Positions 1-6,794 of a DNA stretch of 8,817 bases are shown here, one piece after another. Position numbers and translations under genes: made by a program. Source of the stretch: Candidatus Margulisiibacteriota bacterium (GTDB lineage Bacteria; Margulisbacteria; WOR-1; O2-12-FULL-45-9); assembly GCA_018817195.1 (NCBI GenBank), contig JAHIUL010000027.1, forward strand, positions 1 to 8,817, given 5' to 3'. The first letter of the stretch is position 1; the number at the start of each line of letters is the position of its first letter. The notes under the pieces are model-generated. The model saw only the letters and a program-made list of their open reading frames with translations. It did not search any database and was not told where the DNA came from.

Positions 1-2389
1 CCATCATATCAAAAAACTCAAACAGCAGTATGCCGTCAACAGATATAAAAACCTTAACCACCACTTTATTTTCCCGCCTTATATAAGTTGAGGTTGTTAA
101 GCTGGAAGAGTCTGCTCCTTTTACATCAAAAACAATGCTTTTGGAGTCTGAATAACCCAGGCCGTGAGACAACAAAAGCGTCCCGTTCTTAAGCCCGGCA
201 GAAGCAAACGGCACAGGCTTTTTAAAGAAGATCTTGCCGCCCGTGCCATCAGCCACAAATTGAAAATCTGTTATAGCCTCTTCTGCCCCGTCAATTGACA
301 GGTTTATGGCAAAAGCATCTTTGGTCAGCCGGCCGGTAAAAGCTGAGTCCACGTCAAAGAAAATTTTAACTTCCGGCTGCAGGCTGGAAACAACTGGTCC
401 GGTTCCCACGGTAAAGTCGTCAATTTTAACCGAGGTAATCTCTAAGCCCATGATATTTTCATAAACATCAACATCCCTGGCAATGCCGGCGCTGTTGCCG
501 TAAAGGTCAAAAATTGACAGGGTCAGGGTATTTTGCCCCAGAGCCAATTCCTGCTCCAGGCTAAATGAAGCTTCTGTGCCGGTTTTGGAAAATGTTTTTG
601 GCGTAACGTCATAGAAAGTCCCGTTTAAGCTAAGCCCAAAACTCAAAGAATCAGCAGACAAGGCATGCGTATAGTCTGTGTCAACCGAAAGTTTGCCGGT
701 AATTACTGGTTCTTCCGGAACACTGATGACTGAAGTCCCGCCGGCCATGTCTTTGCCTTCAATTTTCACACTGGTCAAATCAAAGTTTTCCAGATCAATT
801 ACCCTTGCGCCAAAGATCTGACTGTTCAAAAAGCTGTTTGGCACGCCGTTAGTGCTGCCGGCATCATCTGCGCTGTTGCGAAAATCCTGCCAGGCTACTA
901 AAGGCACAGAGTTTGCCAAACCGCCAAAATAAGTCCACTGGGTGTCGCCTTGTGAAGTCAAAGGAATAGCACCCTGCGGCCAGAGGCTTTCGCCGCTACC
1001 ATCAAAATGCATGGCATAAACATTCATGTCAAACGTAAAATCAAATGTGCCGCTGCCAAAGTCAGTCAACCAGCTTTGCAGGGCAGCTGCGCCGGCCGCG
1101 GTTGAGCTATAAAATACATAGAATCCGCCTGACCCGTCAGCCGCAAAAAATGGAAAAACCTCCTTACCGCCGTCAGTCAAGGCTTTGCCGCCCAGCCCCT
1201 CGCTCCAGACCAGTGAACCATCACTGAGTTTGACCTTCATGCCATATGTCTGGTAAGGCTTAGCTGAATCGCGCTGGTCAGTCCAGGCAATCAGGACATG
1301 TTCATCATCAAGCAGTTTAACAGTTGGATAATCCCTCTGACCCGCGCCGGTATCACAAATCGCAATACCATTAGCTGTCCACACAACAGTACCATCTGAA
1401 TCAACACGCTGGGCATAAATATTATAATTGCCGTCCCGGCGGTCAAGCCAGGTCAGCACAAAACCATCTGCCCCATCACTGCAAATAGCATTCCAACCAA
1501 AATGATCCTTAAAGTATTCCTGCGCTCCTGACGCAGTGCAGATATCAAACAAACTGACTGTGCCGGCTGTATTAACCTTTGCGCCGTAAATATTATCGTT
1601 TTTAGACCAAACAGTAAAAGCCGAGCCTGCTTCGCCGGCAATGGCTATTTTGTCTGCTCCAGGACCAGAGTTGTCAATAGATTTACCATTAGAGTTAAAA
1701 GTGATACTGCCGTTGCTCTCTACGCGCTGGACAAGATAATTTCTTCCCATAATTACGTCATAACTAAGCAGATAATAATCATAAAAAACAAAAAAACCGC
1801 CGGAGCCATCACTGGCCACAACAGGCCTGGACCTGCGGTAATTAGTGCCGGCTGGCACAGAACCAGGCGGCGAATAACCCATTGGCGTCTTATTAAAGCT
1901 GATGTTGCCGTCCAGATCCATTTTCCCAACATAAACAGCAATGCCGACCTCCGCTGTAATTGCTCCGATTGTCATGTAAGCAAAACCTATTTTATCGTCA
2001 GAAGTCATAACAGCTGTAGCAGCATGCTCATCATTAAGCCAGAACTGGCTGGGCAAAAGCGGCCCGCCATGGCCAGCATCTGTACTTATATACTTATCCC
2101 AGAAACTTGTGCCGCTAGAATCAATCCGTTTAATGCGGGCAAATGATTCAGTAGAACTTGTCTCATACCCATCATAGCAAATAATATAACCATCAGATCC
2201 ATCGCTTAATATTAGAGGAGGGTTGGCCTCGCGGCCATCCAGGTCTGTCTTTAGGTTAAAAATCTGCTGAAATGATATCAACTCAACCCCATTATACTGC
2301 CAGGTTGAGCCGCCGCCTTTATAAGCTGCCAGAGATAATTGCGCCAAACAAAATCCCATCACCAAAATAACCGTGATCAGTTTTTTCAT
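1..2389 (-). CDS. Large exported repeat protein (beta-propeller-like repeats plus Ig-like modules), function unknown, 3' end outside window
   Basis: The frame is open from ATG 2389 to the window edge (796 full codons, no stop), so the C-terminus is missing. Residues 1-21 look like a Sec signal peptide: MKK, a hydrophobic core, then LSLA before AYKGG. There is no lipobox, since Phe precedes Cys14. Residues about 57-530 carry seven or eight degenerate repeats of about 50-65 residues: DGSGG or a variant, a hydrophobic strand, W/Y-x-D, a strand such as IYAQRVD, then DGTVVW. This pattern is typical of secreted beta-propeller proteins. Residues 537-756 hold two related Ig-like modules. The protein is inferred to act outside the cytoplasm, perhaps in surface binding; no catalytic motif is recognised. 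The start is supported by AAGGAAG seven bases upstream. It lies 21 bases after murB with no visible terminator, so it is probably cotranscribed with the cell-wall genes. The frame and export are well supported; the fold is inferred and the function unknown. Confidence 0.8.
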   Translation of the reverse strand, partial: MKKLITVILVMGFCLAQLSLAAYKGGGSTWQYNGVELISFQQIFNLKTDLDGREANPPLILSDGSDGYIICYDGYETSSTESFARIKRIDSSGTSFWDKYISTDAGHGGPLLPSQFWLNDEHAATAVMTSDDKIGFAYMTIGAITAEVGIAVYVGKMDLDGNISFNKTPMGYSPPGSVPAGTNYRRSRPVVASDGSGGFFVFYDYYLLSYDVIMGRNYLVQRVESNGSITFNSNGKSIDNSGPGADKIAIAGEAGSAFTVWSKNDNIYGAKVNTAGTVSLFDICTASGAQEYFKDHFGWNAICSDGADGFVLTWLDRRDGNYNIYAQRVDSDGTVVWTANGIAICDTGAGQRDYPTVKLLDDEHVLIAWTDQRDSAKPYQTYGMKVKLSDGSLVWSEGLGGKALTDGGKEVFPFFAADGSGGFYVFYSSTAAGAAALQSWLTDFGSGTFDFTFDMNVYAMHFDGSGESLWPQGAIPLTSQGDTQWTYFGGLANSVPLVAWQDFRNSADDAGSTNGVPNSFLNSQIFGARVIDLENFDLTSVKIEGKDMAGGTSVISVPEEPVITGKLSVDTDYTHALSADSLSFGLSLNGTFYDVTPKTFSKTGTEASFSLEQELALGQNTLTLSIFDLYGNSAGIARDVDVYENIMGLEITSVKIDDFTVGTGPVVSSLQPEVKIFFDVDSAFTGRLTKDAFAINLSIDGAEEAITDFQFVADGTGGKIFFKKPVPFASAGLKNGTLLLSHGLGYSDSKSIVFDVKGADSSSLTTSTYIRRENKVVVKVFISVDGILLFEFFDMM
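122..781 (-). repeat. Two tandem Ig-like modules in the exported protein
   Basis: Residues 537-648 and 649-756 each open with a similar phrase (DLTSVKIEG and LEITSVKIDD). Each continues into beta-rich sequence with a similar order: a Val/Pro-rich strand, K-L or K-I-F-F, a V-D turn, then xxFxhxLSxxG. Modules of this size at the C-terminal end of secreted propellers are commonly Ig-like spacers or stalks. The pairing is seen in the sequence; the Ig-like fold is inferred. Confidence 0.5.
800..2221 (-). repeat. Degenerate beta-propeller-type protein repeats
   Basis: Within the exported protein, residues 57-530 repeat a loose pattern. Examples are SDGSDGYIICYD (62-73), SDGSGGFFVFYD (193-204), SDGADGFVLTWLDRRD (304-319), LLDDEHVLIAWTDQRD (359-374), DGSGGFYVFY (418-427) and SVPLVAWQDFRN (494-505). 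Several are followed by a strand ending R/K-V-D and by an Asp/Gly turn, as in RVDSDGTVVW (328-337). The repeats are diverged at both DNA and protein level, so they are ancient structural repeats and not recent duplications. Blade number and closure cannot be decided by eye. Confidence 0.65.
2327..2389 (-). other. Signal peptide of the exported repeat protein
   Basis: The first 21 codons give a basic start (MKK), a hydrophobic stretch (LITVILVMGFCLA) and a small-residue cleavage region (LSLA, then AYK). This matches a Sec/SPase I signal peptide. The exact cleavage point, after Ala21 or Ala22, is inferred. Confidence 0.75.
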
Positions 2390-2396
2390 GATTTCA

Positions 2397-2403
2397 CTTC
2401 CTT
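2397..2403 (-). promoter_or_regulatory. Shine-Dalgarno site of the exported repeat protein
   Basis: AAGGAAG on the minus strand lies seven bases before ATG 2389, in the 21-base gap after the murB stop. It is the strongest ribosome binding site in the window, so this gene can be translated independently although it probably shares the murB transcript. Confidence 0.75.
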
Positions 2404-2410
2404 AAAAAAA

Positions 2411-3256
2411 TTATATTATGACGATTTCCGGTTCAAGTTTTATTTTAACAGCTTTTTGCACCCGGGACATTAATTTTATTACGTCCGAAGCTTTGGCCTC
2501 GCCAAGATTAACAATAAAATTAGCGTGTTTTTCTGAAACCTGCGCGTCCCCAACCCGCAGGCCCTTGCACCCGGCTTCTTCAATTAACTTACCCGCAAAA
2601 GCACCCTTGGGGTTTTTGAATACACTACCAGAGTTGGGAATACCCAAAGGCTGCCTGCCTTTGCGTCTTTCCATAAATTCCTTTATTTTCTTCAGAATGA
2701 CTGACTTTTTGCTTTTACGCAAACGCAGACTAACCTCAGTTACAACAAAATCATTTTTCTGCAGAACGCTCCTGCGATAAGCAAAGCCTAAATTTTTCCT
2801 CTTAAAAACCTTTTCCTTGCCGCTTTTATCTAAAACCTTTATGCTGTCAACAAACTGCCCTATTTCCTTGCTCCAGGCGCCCGCGTTCATCACCACAGCG
2901 CCGCCAATTGTGCCGGGGATGCCGACTAAAAATTCCAGGCCGCCTAATTTGTTTTTAATTAAATTGCTTAATAACTTGGAGAGCAGCACACCTGAGCCAA
3001 CAGTAACCTTGGTCCTGACCACGCGGACCCAATCTAAACCTTTAACTAATTTTATGACCAGTCCTTTGAAACCTTCATCACAGAAAAGAAGATTAGAGCC
3101 CGCCCCCAAAATCATGATCGGCAATTTTTTCTCATGGGCAAACATTATGGCATCTTTTAAGTCACTAACATTTTTAGGTTGGCAAAAATAATCAGCAGGC
3201 CCGCCGATCTTGATGGAGCAATGTTTTTTTAACGGCTGTTTGCGCAGATATCTCAT
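2411..3256 (-). CDS. murB: UDP-N-acetylenolpyruvoylglucosamine reductase
   Basis: This FAD enzyme reduces UDP-GlcNAc-enolpyruvate to UDP-MurNAc with NADPH in the cytoplasm, the second committed step of peptidoglycan precursor synthesis. At 281 residues it matches the shorter MurB class. The FAD-binding part shows KIGGPAD (16-22), GAGSNLL (51-57), GIPGTIGG (112-119) and NAGA (124-127). The substrate part has YRRS (160-163), PNSGSVFKNP (207-216) with the expected proton-donor Ser211, and a C-terminal LEPE whose Glu277 is the expected second acid. The FAYRRS segment and the short length suggest the type II form, without the extra loop of the E. coli enzyme. ATG follows the murC TAG after a single base and has no clear Shine-Dalgarno site, so re-initiation by ribosomes finishing murC is likely. 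No defect is seen. Confidence 0.96.
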   Translation of the reverse strand: MRYLRKQPLKKHCSIKIGGPADYFCQPKNVSDLKDAIMFAHEKKLPIMILGAGSNLLFCDEGFKGLVIKLVKGLDWVRVVRTKVTVGSGVLLSKLLSNLIKNKLGGLEFLVGIPGTIGGAVVMNAGAWSKEIGQFVDSIKVLDKSGKEKVFKRKNLGFAYRRSVLQKNDFVVTEVSLRLRKSKKSVILKKIKEFMERRKGRQPLGIPNSGSVFKNPKGAFAGKLIEEAGCKGLRVGDAQVSEKHANFIVNLGEAKASDVIKLMSRVQKAVKIKLEPEIVII

Positions 3257-3257
3257 G

Positions 3258-4646
3258 CTAAGATTTTTTTAATTTTAATCTTGCCAGCAATTCCTTGCCC
3301 ACAGTATAAATGTCCCCTGCCCCCAAAGTCAAAATTATATCCCCGGATTTTATTTCACCGGTCAAATAATCAGCTATCTGCTCTTTTTTTGGCAGATAAA
3401 CAACTTCTTTGTCCTGGATAGCATCAACAATTGTTTTTCCGGAAACGCCGGGAATGGCTTTTTCTGAAGCAGCGTAAATATCAGAAACAATAATTTTGTC
3501 CGCGTCGCCAAAAGCCCGGCCAAATTGGTCTTTAAGCAGCACTGTGCGCGAAAAGCGGTGCGGCTGAAAAACACACACAATCCTTTTATTGGGCCAGCCT
3601 GACCTGGCCGCAGCCAGGGTTGCCCGAATCTCAGTTGGATGGTGAGCATAATCATCTATTATTAACATGTCCTGGAATTCACCCATGGTCTGGAAGCGGC
3701 GGCGCGCGCCCACAAAAGTGCGCAAAGAACTGGCAACCGAAGCAAAATCAAGGCCGACTTCAAAACCAATGGCAAAGACAGGCAGGCTGTTGAGCACATT
3801 CTGCCAACCGGGCACAGACAGCTCCACCTGGCCAAGTTCTTCGCCTTTGCGCACCAAAGTAAAACGGGAGCCAAATTTTTTATAGCTCAAGTCCCTGGCG
3901 GTATACTCCACATCACCGGCCAAACCATAGGTAATGAACCTGGCCTCCACCCGCTGCATAAGCTTTTTATTGTTGGCATCATTGGCATCGATTAAAATAA
4001 AACCGTCTTTGGCCACATTTTTGGCAAATTTGACAAAGGTGTCCATCACAACCTTCATGCTGCCAAAACGCTCCATGTGGTCGTCTTCAATATTCGTTAT
4101 CACGGCAATATTGGGCGAAAGATGAAGAAAAGAACTATCCGACTCGTCCGCTTCAGCAACCGCGTAGCGGCCCTCTCCCAGTTTAGCATTGCCTTCGATA
4201 TAATCCATGTCACAGCCGATAAAAAATGTCGGCGCAAACTCGCCTGCGTCCAAAACCTTGGCAATCATGGCTGAGGTTGTAGTTTTGCCGTGCGTGCCAG
4301 CTACCGCGATCCTGGTTTTGCTCTGGTTCATGATCCAGGCCAGCATTTCCGCGCGCTGGATAACAGCAATCTTTTTGGTCTGGGCTTCTTTTAATTCCGG
4401 GTTTTTCTTTTTAATGGCTGAGGAATAAACAACCAGGTCAGCTTCCCGGACATTGGCTGACTTATGGCCTATGTGAATTTTTACCCCTAAATCTTTTAAG
4501 CGGATAGTGTTGGAGCCTTCCCTGACATCTGAGCCGCTGACTTTGTAGCCCATCTCGTGCAGTACTTTGGCCAGCCCTGACATGCCGCAGCCTCCCACCC
4601 CAACAAAGTGCACATTTTTAACCCGATCCATATCGAATTTAGGCAT
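3258..4646 (-). CDS. murC: UDP-N-acetylmuramate--L-alanine ligase
   Basis: MurC uses ATP to add L-Ala to UDP-MurNAc, the first amino acid of the stem peptide. The chosen ATG gives 462 residues, normal for the family. In order, the sequence shows a UDP-binding N-terminus (VGVGGCGMSG, 15-24), the P-loop GTHGKTTT (117-124, Lys121), EADESDSSF (165-173), TNIEDDHME (184-192, His190), the Asn pair in PGWQNVLNSL (279-288), GARRRF (313-318), DDYAHHPTEI (331-340) and FQPHRFSRT (360-368). By comparison with E. coli MurC, all the invariant ligase residues appear present. PGWQN has Gln where His is usual. The ATG at 4646 overlaps the murG stop by eight bases. In-frame alternatives are TTG at 4661 (five residues longer) and ATG at 4631; none has an ideal ribosome binding site. 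Confidence 0.95.
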   Translation of the reverse strand: MPKFDMDRVKNVHFVGVGGCGMSGLAKVLHEMGYKVSGSDVREGSNTIRLKDLGVKIHIGHKSANVREADLVVYSSAIKKKNPELKEAQTKKIAVIQRAEMLAWIMNQSKTRIAVAGTHGKTTTSAMIAKVLDAGEFAPTFFIGCDMDYIEGNAKLGEGRYAVAEADESDSSFLHLSPNIAVITNIEDDHMERFGSMKVVMDTFVKFAKNVAKDGFILIDANDANNKKLMQRVEARFITYGLAGDVEYTARDLSYKKFGSRFTLVRKGEELGQVELSVPGWQNVLNSLPVFAIGFEVGLDFASVASSLRTFVGARRRFQTMGEFQDMLIIDDYAHHPTEIRATLAAARSGWPNKRIVCVFQPHRFSRTVLLKDQFGRAFGDADKIIVSDIYAASEKAIPGVSGKTIVDAIQDKEVVYLPKKEQIADYLTGEIKSGDIILTLGAGDIYTVGKELLARLKLKKS

Positions 4647-5697
4647 AGATGAAATCAACAATCCTTTCCGCAGCGTCCGGTTTAGCTATTTTTTTAGCGG
4701 ACTCTTTCATTCTACCATAATTTGAGGGAAAATCAGATATAATTGACAGGAACTTATCCGGCGTAAAATCGCTGTCTTCAACTACAATCGCAGCACCGGC
4801 TTCAGCAATTGATTTTGCATTTAAACGCTGGTGGTCGCCTGCCGCATATGGGAAAGGGACTAATATCATGGGCAAGCCTAAAACCAAAAATTCTGCAATA
4901 GCTGTAGCCCCCGCCCGGCTGATAACCAAATCAGCAGCAGCCAGATAATCGGCTATGTTATGGACATAAGCCAAAGACTGATAGTTAATAAGTTCTTTGC
5001 CTGCCAGCTTTTGGCTGACCCAGGCAAAATCCCTGACCCCGACAATATGAAATATTTTATTGCCCGGCGGGAGCTGATCAAGTGCATTGACCACGGCTTC
5101 ATTCATCCTTTTTGAGCCCTGGCTTCCTCCCATAATTAAAATTAGCTTTTGCTGGTCATCCAGGTTTAATTTTCTCCTGGCAGACTCCCTGTCTGCTTCA
5201 ATAATCTGGCGGCGCACAGGATTGCCGACTACTTCACCCTTGATGTATTTCCCTGATTCTTTAAACGTCAGGAATGCCTCTTGCGCAAAGGCCCGGCATA
5301 AACGGTTGACCGCTCCTGGAAAAGCATTCTGCTCAAGCAGAATTACCGGGATCCTTTTGCATCTGGCCGCCAGAATAACAGGCAGGCTGGCATAGCCGCC
5401 GGTGGCAACCAAATATTTAGGTTTCACCCGGCGTAAAACTGAAAAAGCCTGGAAAAAGCCAACCAGACAAACAAAGGGAGCTGAGATGGCCTTATAGGAT
5501 AGTTTGCGCAGCAGCGCGCGGGAATAAATTAGCTGAATGGGAAAACCTTCTCGCTCAACCAGATCCTTTTCCATGCCCTCATGGCTGCCAATAAAATAAA
5601 TAATTGAATTCTTGTCCCGCCGTTTAATCTCCTGGGCAACAGCCAAACCCGGGTAAATGTGCCCTCCTGTGCCGCCTGAAACAATGACAATTCTCAT
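4639..5697 (-). CDS. murG: UDP-GlcNAc:lipid I N-acetylglucosaminyltransferase (lipid II synthase)
   Basis: MurG is a GT-B fold enzyme on the inner face of the membrane that transfers GlcNAc from UDP-GlcNAc to lipid I, making lipid II. The 352-residue length is typical. The N-domain shows GGTGGHIYPG (8-17, with His13 in the glycine loop), TGGYASLP (99-106) and LEQNAFPG (121-128). The C-domain shows VGNPVRRQI (157-165), MGGSQGSKRMNE (189-200), SRAGATAIAE (260-269, with the donor-binding Glu269 region) and LPMILVPFP (275-283), followed by AGDHQRLNA (286-294). Start and upstream stop overlap as ATGA with ftsW, and GGGAG lies seven bases upstream. Being next to ftsW places lipid II production beside its polymerase. 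Nothing looks damaged. Confidence 0.96.
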   Translation of the reverse strand: MRIVIVSGGTGGHIYPGLAVAQEIKRRDKNSIIYFIGSHEGMEKDLVEREGFPIQLIYSRALLRKLSYKAISAPFVCLVGFFQAFSVLRRVKPKYLVATGGYASLPVILAARCKRIPVILLEQNAFPGAVNRLCRAFAQEAFLTFKESGKYIKGEVVGNPVRRQIIEADRESARRKLNLDDQQKLILIMGGSQGSKRMNEAVVNALDQLPPGNKIFHIVGVRDFAWVSQKLAGKELINYQSLAYVHNIADYLAAADLVISRAGATAIAEFLVLGLPMILVPFPYAAGDHQRLNAKSIAEAGAAIVVEDSDFTPDKFLSIISDFPSNYGRMKESAKKIAKPDAAERIVDFIYA

Positions 5698-6794
5698 TTT
5701 TTTGCTCCCGTAATGTGGCCGGAGATATTAAGCACAATCCCAACGGCAAACAGATTAATTATTGTGGCTGTGCCGCCGTAACTGATAAACGGCAGGGGTA
5801 TGCCTGTGGTAGGGATTAAACCGACTACAACCAAAATATTAATCAAAGCCTGCAGCGTTAACCAGGCAACCAAGCCAGCGGCCAGGTTTGATTCAAATCC
5901 GCCGCCTGCCATATAGGCAATACGCAGGCCCCTGGTAGTAAAAAGTATAAACAATGCAACCACGCCTGCTCCGCCCAAAAAACCAAGTTCTTCGCACAAG
6001 ATCGCAAAAATAAAATCCGTAAACTGCTGTGGCAAATAAAAGAATTTTTGCTTTGAAGCGCCCAGTCCCTTGCCCAAAAATCCACCCGAGCCAACAGCTA
6101 AAAGCGACTGGATAATGTGAAAACCAACGCCCTGCGGGTCCTGCCAGGGGTTAAGAAAAGCAACAATCCTCCGTAAACGATAAGCACTGCTAAAAGCTAA
6201 ACTAATGGCGCCCATAATGCTGACCACTCCAAGCCCCAACAAATGCCAGTGGTTGGCGCCGGCAGCAAAAAGCATCATAAAGGCCGTAGCGCCAATAGCA
6301 ATTGCCGTGCCTAAATCAGGCTGAGCAATAATGATACCGCAAATAATTCCCACCAAAGCCAGAACAGGCAAAAGGCCCCGGTAAAAATCCTTGATCCTAT
6401 CGCCCATTTTAGCCAGTAAAGCAGCCAGAAATAAAACAGTAGTAAATTTAACAACCTCTGACGGCTGAAAAGAGAAAAAGGCCAGGTCAAGCCAGCGCAA
6501 AGATCCGCTGATCTGTTTGCCCAGACCGGGGATAAAAACCAAAAGCAGTAAAACAATTGACATTGAAAAGATCAAGATTGACCATTTCTGCAGCTTTTGC
6601 AAACTTAACCTTAAGCCAAACATTAGCGCGGCAAAACCCAGCAAAACATAAAAGATATGGCGCTTGAGAAAATAGTAACTATCGCCCAGTTTTACGGCCA
6701 TAGTCGGGCTGGCGGAAAAGACCATGATACTCCCGATAGCCGTTAGGGCCATCACGGAAAAAAGGAACAAATAATCTACAGTTTGCTTGCGCAT
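5694..6794 (-). CDS. ftsW: Septal peptidoglycan glycosyltransferase, SEDS family (FtsW)
   Basis: FtsW is a polytopic membrane protein that polymerises lipid II at the division site together with a class B penicillin-binding protein. This protein has 366 residues and about ten hydrophobic segments, normal for SEDS proteins. Family landmarks are PSEVVKF (111-117), QPDLGT (158-163), WQDPQGVGFH (217-226) in the large outer loop, QQFTDFIFAILCEELG (256-271) with the conserved catalytic-type Asp260, and a C-terminal IPLPFISYGG. Position between murD and murG, the classic ftsW place, favours FtsW over the paralogue RodA. The ATG overlaps the murD end by 19 bases, with AAGGA only three bases upstream. 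The partner PBP gene (ftsI) is not in the window. Confidence 0.93.
   Translation of the reverse strand: MRKQTVDYLFLFSVMALTAIGSIMVFSASPTMAVKLGDSYYFLKRHIFYVLLGFAALMFGLRLSLQKLQKWSILIFSMSIVLLLLVFIPGLGKQISGSLRWLDLAFFSFQPSEVVKFTTVLFLAALLAKMGDRIKDFYRGLLPVLALVGIICGIIIAQPDLGTAIAIGATAFMMLFAAGANHWHLLGLGVVSIMGAISLAFSSAYRLRRIVAFLNPWQDPQGVGFHIIQSLLAVGSGGFLGKGLGASKQKFFYLPQQFTDFIFAILCEELGFLGGAGVVALFILFTTRGLRIAYMAGGGFESNLAAGLVAWLTLQALINILVVVGLIPTTGIPLPFISYGGTATIINLFAVGIVLNISGHITGAKK
5705..5709 (-). promoter_or_regulatory. Shine-Dalgarno site of murG
   Basis: GGGAG on the minus strand lies seven bases before the murG ATG at 5697, inside the last codons of ftsW. It supports that start and sits next to the ATGA stop-start overlap. 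Confidence 0.6.

Noticed and set aside
1453..1941. Two short minus-strand frames inside the exported protein gene
   Set aside because: They are out-of-frame readings of the continuous 796-codon frame, which explains the same DNA much better.
2345..2351. Possible lipoprotein lipobox around Cys14 of the exported protein
   Set aside because: The residue before Cys is Phe, not Gly, Ala or Ser, so the lipobox pattern fails; a SPase I site at Ala21/Ala22 fits better.
2390..2413. Possible terminator after murB because of the T/A-rich run
   Set aside because: There is a T run on the minus strand but no GC-rich inverted repeat before it, and a ribosome site follows at once.
2418..4428. Several plus-strand open frames of 60-124 codons opposite murB and murC
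   Set aside because: They lie antisense to genes with complete conserved motifs, have no ribosome sites or recognisable domains, and read as shadow translations.
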